Part shown: piece by piece, positions 1-5,377 of the stretch | Position numbering within the stretch: position 1 is the first letter of the stretch | Layout of the letters: every line of letters starts with the position of its first letter | Origin: CAMYJH01 sp041589735 | Lineage (GTDB): Bacteria; Pseudomonadota; Gammaproteobacteria; HK1 | DNA length: 7,243 nt | Reading direction: 5' to 3' | Assembly (NCBI GenBank): GCA_041589735.1 | Contig: JBFHVA010000181.1 | Coordinates: 1-7,243, forward strand | Program-made: the position numbers and the translations under genes | The notes under the pieces: model-generated | Told to the model about the DNA's origin: nothing | The model's input: the letters and a program-made list of their open reading frames with translations, nothing else | The model's database searches: none

Positions 1-10
1 ACTAAATTCT

Positions 11-38
11 CTGGATTCCCGATTTCGCGGGAATGACG
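11..38. repeat. REP-like palindromic repeat
   Basis: ATTCCCG (15-21) and CGGGAAT (28-34) form a perfect 7-bp stem around a 6-nt loop. They are flanked by CTGG on the left and GACG on the right. From general knowledge, the pattern CTGGATTCCCG...CGGGAATGACG is a very common dispersed intergenic palindrome in proteobacterial genomes. It sits in a gene-free stretch beyond the 3' end of the minus-strand lipoprotein gene. No transposase gene is visible here. Confidence 0.6.
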
Positions 39-219
39 ATTAACGGGAACTGTCAAATGCTGATGCCGGAACTCCGCATATAGAGATCGTTTGCACATTT
101 AACTGCACCGAACGCCAGCGGGATCTCGCTGCCTGCTTGGTATGGGCGGTACTTGCCCGCGAAATTTTCAACACTTAATGGTCAACGCCTGCATAAGCGA
201 CGTGCGCTACGCGTTTGAC
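39..219. other. Intergenic stretch downstream of the lipoprotein gene
   Basis: No convincing gene is seen. Two weak inverted repeats are present. One is a 16-nt near-palindrome at 116-131 (CAGCG and CGCTG arms, one mismatched pair inside). The other is an imperfect pair, GTCAACGC (181-188) with GCGTTTGAC (211-219), directly after the minus-strand stop codon at 220-222. Neither is followed by a T-run on the minus strand, so neither can be called an intrinsic terminator with confidence. Confidence 0.4.
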
Positions 220-1311
220 TCAAGGTTTTCCCGGCATTAACCCGCACTGTGAAAGCACGCTCTGCCAGGCCTCCGTGTGGCGGGCGAGCGAGCGCTCGTA
301 CCTTGACCAAAGCCCTCCTTCCGACTTCATGCTGAGCTGCGCCTCGAAGTAAGCGAAGAAAGCGGGCGTCATCTCCCGCTGCTGCGCGTCCGCGAGTTGA
401 TTAACCAGTGTCAGCCAGTCCCGCGCCTGGCGATGCACCTTGGCGAGGTAAGGCTGAACCTCACCCACGTAGAACTTGCGGAAAACGGTGTCGAGGATGC
501 GCGCCTTTGGCGTTGTCCGCTTGTTGTAACACACGGGCCGCTCGGCAAGACGCGTCTCAATGGCGCGCGCTGCGGCATCCAGATGAAAGCGCAGCAGGTC
601 GAGCGCGCCCAGCACCTCGCCGGCCATGCGGCGTGAGCTGAGCACCTTGTAATGGGCTTCGAGGCTCTTCGATTCAAGCCGCAGCGACGCACTGCCCAGC
701 CCCGTGCCGAGATCTGCAAGATGACGTAACGAAAGCTCGAGTTCGGCGTTGGAGCTGTTGGCAGCATCGACACGCAGCGGCGAAGCCGAAAGAGAGAACA
801 TCTGCTCGAACTCCGGGCTGCCGAAGGTTGCGTTCCAGTAAGCCTTGGGCAACTCGGCGGATTTGATACTCACCACGTCATCCAGCTTTTTCTGCAGCTC
901 GAAGACTTTCGTTCCGTTCGCTTCCAGCTGCCGGCGACACTTCCGCGCGCTGACCAACAGGCGATGCTCGTAGATGAGCTGCTGGGAGACCGGCATGACT
1001 TTGCCGAGCGCACTGTTTCGCTCGCCGACGATTTCCTGGAGTCCGCACTGAATGAGGACGAGAAAATCCAGCATGCCGATGCGCACGTCCGCAAGCGGCA
1101 GCCTGCGAGCGCGCCGATCAGGATATAGCAGAAGCTCGGCCCGGTAACCGCCGTTACTGAGCACGTTGACCTCTGTGACGTTCTCCACTCGCTCAACGTA
1201 GTCCGTGAGCATGACCTCGGGGTCGTTCCCCTGGCCGCATCCCGTCAGCGCTAACGTCCACATCAGAACCGTGGTCAGAAACACGAAAGGATGGTTACGG
1301 TGTAGGTCCAT
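220..1311 (-). CDS. DUF3080-like predicted outer-membrane lipoprotein
   Basis: The gene encodes 363 residues. The N-terminus is a lipoprotein signal: a short charged segment (MDLHRNH), a hydrophobic stretch (about residues 9-22) and a lipobox LTGC with the lipidated cysteine at residue 25. The residue after the cysteine is Gly rather than Asp, which by the E. coli sorting rule favours the outer membrane. The mature part begins with a TDYVERVENV-like helix and is mostly helical, with Leu/Arg/Glu-rich segments and several Cys and Trp residues. Length, lipobox and this opening resemble the uncharacterised DUF3080 lipoproteins of gammaproteobacteria; this is recall, not a search. Function is unknown. 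The chosen ATG (1309-1311) lacks a good Shine-Dalgarno, but it gives a complete signal peptide with a basic n-region, whereas the next Met (residue 17) would remove it. The gene is divergent from the small-protein/eutB pair and no partner gene is seen. Confidence 0.75.
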   Translation of the reverse strand: MDLHRNHPFVFLTTVLMWTLALTGCGQGNDPEVMLTDYVERVENVTEVNVLSNGGYRAELLLYPDRRARRLPLADVRIGMLDFLVLIQCGLQEIVGERNSALGKVMPVSQQLIYEHRLLVSARKCRRQLEANGTKVFELQKKLDDVVSIKSAELPKAYWNATFGSPEFEQMFSLSASPLRVDAANSSNAELELSLRHLADLGTGLGSASLRLESKSLEAHYKVLSSRRMAGEVLGALDLLRFHLDAAARAIETRLAERPVCYNKRTTPKARILDTVFRKFYVGEVQPYLAKVHRQARDWLTLVNQLADAQQREMTPAFFAYFEAQLSMKSEGGLWSRYERSLARHTEAWQSVLSQCGLMPGKP

Positions 1312-1361
1312 CTCGAGGCGCTAGACGTGCGGTGGAATGAGCTGTTAGAAATTACTGGTCA

Positions 1362-1400
1362 TGGCATAAGGCATTTCGGGTACAGTATATGCCTTTGCCA
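1362..1400. promoter_or_regulatory. Large inverted repeat in the divergent spacer (candidate operator or promoter region)
   Basis: TGGCA plus AAGGCAT (1362-1366 and 1368-1374, T1367 unpaired) is complementary to ATGCCTT plus TGCCA (1389-1395 and 1396-1400). This gives 12 base pairs around a 14-nt loop. The loop and right arm contain an AT-rich TACAGTATAT segment. TATATG at 1386-1391 could be a weak -10 box on the plus strand, with ATGGCA (1361-1366) as a -35-like element, but at 19 nt the spacing is long. The position between two divergent genes suits an operator. The promoter reading is inference. Confidence 0.4.
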
Positions 1401-1419
1401 AGGACGCTTCCCGCGCCGT

Positions 1420-1445
1420 TTGAAATTGAGGCGCCTGAAATTCAA
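1420..1445. promoter_or_regulatory. 26-nt imperfect palindrome (candidate transcription-factor site)
   Basis: The 26 nt are symmetric about a central GGCGCC (1430-1435), with outer arms TTGAA (1420-1424) and TTCAA (1441-1445). By hand, 11 of 13 position pairs are complementary; the mismatches are 1425/1440 and 1428/1437. Even-length symmetry with no loop suits binding by a dimeric protein better than an RNA hairpin. It lies 78 nt upstream of the ATG of the small protein gene at 1524. Confidence 0.35.
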
Positions 1446-1507
1446 GGAAATTTTCCATCTCTCCCTGCCAAAGAAAAAGAACACGAAAACTGGTTCCGCG
1501 TTCAACT

Positions 1508-1514
1508 GAGGAGG
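1508..1514 (+). promoter_or_regulatory. Shine-Dalgarno GAGGAGG that fixes the start of the 103-residue protein
   Basis: GAGGAGG ends 9 nt before ATG 1524. The same frame is open further upstream (an ATG at 1389), but that extension runs through the palindromic spacer and lacks a comparable site. The start at 1524 is therefore preferred. Confidence 0.8.
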
Positions 1515-1523
1515 ATTCAGACC

Positions 1524-1835
1524 ATGATGATCGCACGCTGGCAAATAGAAGCGCGTTTCGGCCACAAGCAGACCGTGATCGAACTGTTCAAGCGCTGGGA
1601 CGAGGAGTTCGGCTCCCAGATTGGATGGACAGCGGATAAGACCCGGCTTTTGACCGGATCGATTGGCGCCCTGGAATCCACCATTCAGTCGGAAGTCGCG
1701 ATTAAAGACCTGGCCGAGTTGGGCGAGGCATGGGATAAGCTCGGCAGTCTTGAAGGGCACAAGCAGTGGAGCAAGGACATCGAGCCCTACATCGTCTCGG
1801 GCACACCGCACTGGCAAATATTCCGAGTTCTCTAA
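1524..1835 (+). CDS. Small alpha/beta protein, possibly of the dimeric alpha-beta barrel (NIPSNAP/ABM-like) type
   Basis: This is a 103-residue soluble protein with no signal peptide or membrane segment. The pattern reads as strand (MMIARWQIEARFG, 1-13), helix (HKQTVIELFKRWDEEF, 14-29), strands (about 41-61, including RLLTGSIGALEST), helix (LAELGEAWDKL, 63-73, and on to about 86) and a closing strand (HWQIFRVL, 96-103). That order fits a ferredoxin-like dimeric alpha-beta barrel, a fold used by NIPSNAP and antibiotic-biosynthesis-monooxygenase-like proteins. No catalytic motif is recognised and the exact family is not certain. It lies 50 nt upstream of the EutB-like dehydratase on the same strand and is probably co-transcribed with it, so a related metabolic or accessory role is plausible. 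The start follows a strong Shine-Dalgarno. A second ATG directly follows the first, so residue 1 or 2 could be the true start. Confidence 0.75.
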   Translation: MMIARWQIEARFGHKQTVIELFKRWDEEFGSQIGWTADKTRLLTGSIGALESTIQSEVAIKDLAELGEAWDKLGSLEGHKQWSKDIEPYIVSGTPHWQIFRVL

Positions 1836-1885
1836 ACCGATCCGTTAAATTAAACGTCCCACAGGCGAACCACATTGAGTCTGTT

Positions 1886-2896
1886 ATGACGGAGGTTTCC
1901 CTGGAGCAGGTGGAGGCGGCGCGCCGACGAATCGAAGGCACGGCCGTCTCCACGCCTCTGGTCCCCTCGCCTTTTCTCTCCAAGCTCGCGGGCGAGGATT
2001 TTCTGCTCAAGCTGGAAATGACCCAGCCCATCGGAGCCTTCAAGCTCCGCGGCGCGGCCAACGCCATATTCAGCCTCCCCGATGACGTCAACGGCGTGAC
2101 GTGCTGCTCGACGGGAAACCACGGCCGCGGCGTCGCCTACGCAGCGCGCGAAAAAGGCTTGAGGGCGGTGATCTGTATGTCGTCGCTGGTGCCGGCGCCG
2201 AAGGTGGAGGGAATCAAGGCGCTGGGCGCGGAAGTGCGCATAATCGGCCGCTCCCAGGACGAGGCGCTGGTCGAGAGCCGGAGACTTGTAGAAGAAGAGG
2301 GGCTGGTCGAGGTCTCGCCCTTCGACGATCCGCTGGTGATCGCGGGTCAGGGCACCATCGGGCTCGAGCTGATGGAGCAGCGACCGGATCTCGCTACCAT
2401 CCTGGTGCCCATCTCGGGCGGCGGGCTGGCCGGCGGCATTGCATTGGCCGTCAAAAACCTCAAGCCGAAGGTTCGGGTGATTGGTATCTCCATGGACCGC
2501 GGCGCTGCCATGTACGAGTCGCTCCGCGCCGGCCACCCGGTGGAAGTCGAAGAAGTTGCAAGTCTCGCCGACTCGCTTGGCGGCGGCATCGGCCTCGATA
2601 ACCGGCTTACGTTTAATCTCTGCCGTGAATACCTGGACGACGTCATCCTGGTTACCGAGAAAGAGATCTATTGCGCCATGCAAACCATCTACTACGAAGA
2701 TCGGATCGTTTGCGAAGGCGCCTGCGTGGTCGGCATCGCGGCGCTGCAAGCGGGGAAACTTCCGCCGCTCGAAGGACCCACGGCGGCCATCATCACCGGG
2801 CGCAATCTGGACATGAAGATCCACGCCGACATCATGCAGGGCCGCGACGTGTTGCTCGGCGACTATGTATTAAAGGGGCGCCCGTATGACACATGA
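1886..2896 (+). CDS. eutB: Threonine dehydratase-family PLP enzyme, hydroxyectoine-utilization dehydratase EutB-like
   Basis: The protein has 336 residues and is a fold-type II PLP enzyme, presumably a cytoplasmic dehydratase that deaminates a beta-hydroxy amino acid to a 2-oxo acid and ammonia. Visible motifs are GAFKLRGA with the PLP Schiff-base Lys53, the substrate loop STGNHG (75-80), the phosphate-binding glycine loop SGGGL (177-181), LADSLGGGIGLDN (227-239) and TGRNLDM near the C-terminus (304-310). This combination, with the CMSSLVPAPKVE and VIAGQGTIGLE segments, matches my recollection of EutB of hydroxyectoine catabolism better than of biosynthetic threonine deaminase. The C-terminal ACT regulatory domains of IlvA are absent. 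Beta-hydroxyaspartate or serine/threonine dehydratase activity remains possible. The ATG at 1886 is chosen because the family-typical SLEQVEAARRRI helix follows it at once. The Shine-Dalgarno is weak, which suggests coupling to the gene 50 nt upstream. No other ectoine-degradation gene is in view. Confidence 0.85.
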   Translation: MTEVSLEQVEAARRRIEGTAVSTPLVPSPFLSKLAGEDFLLKLEMTQPIGAFKLRGAANAIFSLPDDVNGVTCCSTGNHGRGVAYAAREKGLRAVICMSSLVPAPKVEGIKALGAEVRIIGRSQDEALVESRRLVEEEGLVEVSPFDDPLVIAGQGTIGLELMEQRPDLATILVPISGGGLAGGIALAVKNLKPKVRVIGISMDRGAAMYESLRAGHPVEVEEVASLADSLGGGIGLDNRLTFNLCREYLDDVILVTEKEIYCAMQTIYYEDRIVCEGACVVGIAALQAGKLPPLEGPTAAIITGRNLDMKIHADIMQGRDVLLGDYVLKGRPYDT

Positions 2897-3123
2897 CTTT
2901 CCCATGCCGGGCGAAACCAGCTTGCGAAGCGCAGGCGTTGCAACGACCGTGTCTATTTGGGCGGGCGGATCCGTCAGGAGGTGGTTCATCAAATCGCCGA
3001 ATTTCGACGACATGCATTAACTTGATTAGTTATAGGTTCAGAAATTTCAGGGACGGGATACGTATATTCCGAAAAGTAACTTTCAAGGCTGACGACTGGG
3101 ACGATTGAGAGACAAGTCGACTA
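2897..3123. other. Gene-free stretch between the convergent eutB-like and cupin genes
   Basis: No recognised gene is present. A 44-codon reading frame starts at ATG 2886, overlapping the end of the dehydratase gene, and stops at 3018-3020. The dehydratase frame itself stays open for 42 codons after its TGA, to a TGA at 3023-3025. Neither product resembles a known family. Small palindromes occur at 2936-2945 (CGTTGCAACG) and a GGATCC-centred one near 2967. No clear intrinsic terminator with a T-run was found on either strand. A degenerate repeat occupies 3041-3071. Confidence 0.4.
3041..3071. repeat. Degenerate dispersed-repeat-like segment (GAAATTTCAGGGAC...ATTCCG)
   Basis: The segment opens GAAATTTCAGGGACGGGATA and ends ATATTCCG. 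It resembles a diverged copy of an intergenic repeat I recall from beta- and gammaproteobacteria, GAAATTCGGGGACAG followed by an AT-rich part and ATTCC. That repeat is often found near REP-associated tyrosine transposases. It also partly resembles the segment at 3839-3866 here (shared GAAATT, then a G-run and C.G.AT). The family assignment is recall-based and tentative. Confidence 0.3.
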
Positions 3124-3678
3124 TTACTTGATTCTTACGACAAATGGAGTCGCTTCTTTGGTTTCGAGGTCGAAGGTAGAGCGTTCCGTGAAGCTGACGT
3201 GTCGGCCGTAGGTGTGGAGCGACAGAGTGACGTAATCGTTGTCGTTCCAGACCGAGTGGATCCCCCTGGGTCTCAGGCATACAACATCCCCCGCGCCCAC
3301 CACAAAAGTGCAGCGTTCCTCAAGCTCTGCAAAATCGGATCGGGAGCGATCATCGAGCCGGTTGTACTTGACGTTGCGTTCCTCACCATCCACTCCTGCA
3401 ACTACGGCCCAGGTGCCGTGATCGTGGGGCGGTGCGCCGCGATGGGCTCCCCAGGCGGCGACGAAAATCGCCAGGGAATGATCCGGCTCTTCGCGCAGAG
3501 GATGAACACCAAAGCCCTGTTCCTCATCGACTTCGTAATGCCCGGGCTTCACCCAGACCTCTTTAGACAGCGCCAGCTTCCGCGCCAAGGGAGTGACCCG
3601 GTCGAAGATTTCCCCGTAATCTGAGGTTGAGCGCGTAATGCGCCGAAGGTCGGCCGCATAGTCGTCGAGTGAATACAT
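3124..3678 (-). CDS. Cysteine dioxygenase-like cupin, predicted thiol dioxygenase
   Basis: The protein has 184 residues, a single cupin (double-stranded beta-helix) domain and no signal peptide. The first cupin motif is PPHDHGTWAVVAGVDGEE, with iron ligands His85 and His87. The third ligand is probably His141 in RPRGIHSVWN. SLHTYG supplies a Ser153-His155-Tyr157 triad equivalent to the outer-sphere triad of cysteine dioxygenases and 3-mercaptopropionate dioxygenases. Known family members add O2 to a small thiol to give a sulfinic acid, using non-heme Fe(II). The Cys that cross-links to the Tyr in animal enzymes is absent (Val92 lies at about that position), as in many bacterial relatives. The substrate (cysteine, 3-mercaptopropionate or other) cannot be read from the sequence. 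The start at 3678 gives the family-typical MYSLDDYAADLRR opening, with only a weak ribosome site. The gene is convergent with the dehydratase gene and divergent from the hydrolase gene at 4021. Confidence 0.8.
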   Translation of the reverse strand: MYSLDDYAADLRRITRSTSDYGEIFDRVTPLARKLALSKEVWVKPGHYEVDEEQGFGVHPLREEPDHSLAIFVAAWGAHRGAPPHDHGTWAVVAGVDGEERNVKYNRLDDRSRSDFAELEERCTFVVGAGDVVCLRPRGIHSVWNDNDYVTLSLHTYGRHVSFTERSTFDLETKEATPFVVRIK

Positions 3679-4020
3679 GATTCCGTTAGCTGCTCTGAAT
3701 AATTTATTTCTTTAACCCTATCCTCTAACCCAAGGTCATAATCGTTCAGTTTGCACGTCTTATTTTGCCTCGTCATTTTGCGACGCACAAGCAACGGTGA
3801 AGCCGCTTAAAAGCGACGCTCGCGCTGGCCGGATTCGTGAAATTCGGGGGCAGCATCTCAATCGCCCAAAGGCCGCTGTTCAGTACCGAGGGTGGAAAAG
3901 CCCGCAAATGGGTAAACTGCCCTCCGAACCCTCTGTTTTTATTCAACAGTCGAGTTATTTCTAGAACACCGGCTCCTCCGTCGGAAGTCTCATCCTAAGC
4001 CAACAAGGAGAAAGGGCACA
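3679..4020. other. 342-bp divergent spacer between the cupin and cyclase-family genes
   Basis: No gene is recognised. The part next to the cupin gene (about 3690-3780) is AT-rich and would hold its promoter, but no -35/-10 pair is good enough to name. CGCTTAAAAGCG (3804-3815) is a small perfect inverted repeat. A repeat-like element with inverted ends lies at 3839-3928. AAGGAG (4005-4010) is the ribosome site of the next gene. The short plus-strand stretch between the repeat and 4004 presumably holds the promoter of the gene at 4021. Confidence 0.5.
3839..3928. repeat. Repeat-like element with imperfect inverted ends
   Basis: The left end reads GAAATTCGGGGGCAG (3839-3853). The right end, CTGCCCTCCGAA (3917-3928), is the reverse complement of TTCGGAGGGCAG. 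It pairs with TTCGGGGGCAG (3843-3853) over 11 positions with one extra base. About 63 nt lie between the arms, including AAATGGGTAAACTGCC at the right. Both ends resemble intergenic repeat motifs I associate with REP/RAYT-type elements of proteobacteria. No transposase gene is present, so this would be a non-autonomous or decayed copy. The family name is uncertain. Confidence 0.35.
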
Positions 4021-4707
4021 ATGCACGTCATCGATCTTTCCGTGACCATCCACGACAAACAGGGACGACTTGGTTTGTCCGCGGAGTTCGACACACCGTA
4101 TAAATTCTCCGAATGCGGCTGGCAGGGCTCAACCTTCTCCATGTTTTGCCATTACGGCACCCATGTGGACGCTCCGTGTCATTTCATCGAAGGCGCCTCG
4201 AGCATCGATTTGGCGCCACTGGGAAAATTGATCGGCCCCGCAGCACTCGTCGATCTCTCCGACCACGGCCGGGAGAAAGGTATTAGCGGCAACACGCTGG
4301 AAGAGCGGGGGCGGCACGTGAGATCTGGAGATATCGCGATTTTGCGCACCGGCTGGACCGACCAGCATTGGGGTGACGACATCTTCTGGAAGGAAGGCCC
4401 GTACCTGGGCGGGGACGGCGCCGACTGGCTGGTCGAGCGCGGCGTGAAGGCCGTGGTCTACGATTTCGCCGAAGAATACGCGGTGCGCAAAAAAGGCTTC
4501 CGCGGCGAGGACTGTGAAATTCACCACAAGATCCTTGGCAAGGACATCTACAATATCGAGTACGTGCATAACCTCGCTGCAATTTCACAGCCTCGCTGTG
4601 CGATTGTCGCGCTTCCGCTGAAGCTTGCAGGGTTGGACGGATCCCCGGCGCGGGTGCTGGCTATGGAAGGGATCGATCTTCCGGCAGAATTCACCATAAA
4701 GACCTAG
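4021..4707 (+). CDS. Cyclase family metal-dependent hydrolase (kynurenine formamidase-like)
   Basis: The protein has 228 residues and belongs to the family that includes bacterial kynurenine formamidase KynB and isatin hydrolase, which hydrolyse amide or lactam bonds with bound Zn2+ or Mn2+. The signature HxGTHxDxPxHF is intact as HYGTHVDAPCHF (residues 44-55), giving metal ligands His48, Asp50 and His54. Further family features are GDIAILRTGW (103-112), the EIHHKILGKDIYNIEYVHNL segment with His169 and Glu180 near the active site, and LPLKLAGLDGSPARVLA near the end. It is slightly longer than KynB, and no kynurenine-pathway neighbour is visible, so the substrate is unknown. AAGGAG ends 10 nt before the ATG. 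It is divergent from the cupin dioxygenase gene, and the transporter gene starts 86 nt downstream on the same strand. The protein is probably cytoplasmic. Confidence 0.85.
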   Translation: MHVIDLSVTIHDKQGRLGLSAEFDTPYKFSECGWQGSTFSMFCHYGTHVDAPCHFIEGASSIDLAPLGKLIGPAALVDLSDHGREKGISGNTLEERGRHVRSGDIAILRTGWTDQHWGDDIFWKEGPYLGGDGADWLVERGVKAVVYDFAEEYAVRKKGFRGEDCEIHHKILGKDIYNIEYVHNLAAISQPRCAIVALPLKLAGLDGSPARVLAMEGIDLPAEFTIKT

Positions 4708-4793
4708 GAGAAATCACAGCCCGCTTATAGTCAAGGTCGTGTGGTGATGGTCTCTCCGTCGGGAATGTTAGAAGCTAGAGGCAGCAAGACTTC

Positions 4794-5360
4794 TTGGAAG
4801 CTCTGATTCTTTCGACCTCTGTAGTTGCACTCGCCGAGATGGGGGATAAGACCCAGCTTCTGTCATTCGTGCTGGCGGCGAAATTCAAGCGCAGGATGCC
4901 GATCATTTTGGGGATCCTGTTCGCAACACTGGCCAATCATTTTCTTGCAGGCTACGTGGGCGCATGGATTGCGAAAATAGTCTCTCCCCAAGCGTTGAGG
5001 TGGATAATAGCGCTATCCTTCTTCGCCTTCGGCGCGTGGGCGCTCAAGCAAGACGAGCTAAAAGAAGACCGAACCCTCCGCGGTGCTGGCGTGTTCCTGA
5101 CGACACTCATCGCTTTCTTTCTGGTGGAGATGGGCGACAAGACGCAGCTGGCTACGGTCGCTTTGGCGGCCCGCTATGATTCACTCGTGACCGTGGTTCT
5201 TGGAACAACTCTCGGCATGATGATTGCCAACGTTCCGGCGGTCTGGGTCGGCAGCGCACTGGCTTACCGAGTTAATATGCGGGTGATGCGCTGGGTCGCT
5301 GCAGCGCTGTTTGTTGTCCTCGGTATCTTGGCATTGCTTGCGCCGGTTCCGGGTTCTTAG
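4794..5360 (+). CDS. TMEM165/Gdt1 family (UPF0016) divalent cation transporter, probable Mn2+ exporter
   Basis: This 188-residue integral membrane protein has two homologous halves, each with the family signature E-x-G-D-K-T/S: EMGDKTQ at residues 15-21 and again at 112-118. About six membrane helices are visible, near 3-14, 36-60, 68-84, 97-112, 131-155 and 166-184. Characterised relatives include the Mn2+ exporter MneA of Vibrio cholerae, Mnx of cyanobacteria and eukaryotic Gdt1/TMEM165, which move Mn2+ and Ca2+. The start is a TTG. An in-frame TAG lies at 4776-4778, and no ATG or GTG lies between it and the first signature, while starting at the TTG gives the family-typical MEALILST opening. 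The ribosome site is poor (AGAGG at 4777-4781, 12 nt away). It could be co-transcribed with the hydrolase gene 86 nt upstream. No manganese riboswitch is visible in the gap. Confidence 0.9.
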   Translation: MEALILSTSVVALAEMGDKTQLLSFVLAAKFKRRMPIILGILFATLANHFLAGYVGAWIAKIVSPQALRWIIALSFFAFGAWALKQDELKEDRTLRGAGVFLTTLIAFFLVEMGDKTQLATVALAARYDSLVTVVLGTTLGMMIANVPAVWVGSALAYRVNMRVMRWVAAALFVVLGILALLAPVPGS

Positions 5361-5377
5361 GTCCACTGGAGTGGACC
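5360..5377 (+). terminator. Hairpin directly after the transporter stop codon
   Basis: GGTCCACT and AGTGGACC are perfectly complementary and separated by GG. The structure starts on the last base of the TAG stop (5358-5360). The usable stem is about 7 bp with a 4-nt loop. No T-run follows, so it is not a standard intrinsic terminator. It may protect the mRNA 3' end or be a protein-binding palindrome. Confidence 0.35.

Noticed and set aside
1362..1400. Sigma-54 promoter (TGGCA element at 1362)
   Set aside because: No TTGC-type -12 element occurs at the required spacing on the plus strand, nor for the TGGCA read on the minus strand at 1396-1400.
1389..1523. Upstream extension of the small alpha/beta protein to ATG 1389
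   Set aside because: The extension crosses the palindromic spacer, has poor composition, and lacks the strong GAGGAGG site found before ATG 1524.
1766..1885. Upstream extension of the dehydratase to ATG 1766
   Set aside because: It would overlap the small protein gene by 70 nt and add residues not expected before the family-typical N-terminal helix.
1850..2824. Long minus-strand reading frame opposite the eutB-like gene
   Set aside because: It is antisense to a clear PLP-enzyme gene, and its product has no recognisable motif. It is a by-product of the codon bias of the real gene.
2893..3108. 71-codon plus-strand frame after the eutB-like gene
   Set aside because: It has no ribosome site, a biased and low-quality composition, and runs through the degenerate repeat at 3041-3071.
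3549..3794. Minus-strand frame across the start of the cupin gene, with a plausible-looking N-terminal part
   Set aside because: It overlaps the cupin coding region in another frame. The cupin already begins with the family-typical N-terminus at 3678, so a frameshifted extension is not needed.
4708..4793. Manganese (yybP-ykoY) riboswitch ahead of the cation transporter
   Set aside because: The gap is only 86 nt and shows neither the conserved loop sequences nor a paired architecture of that riboswitch.
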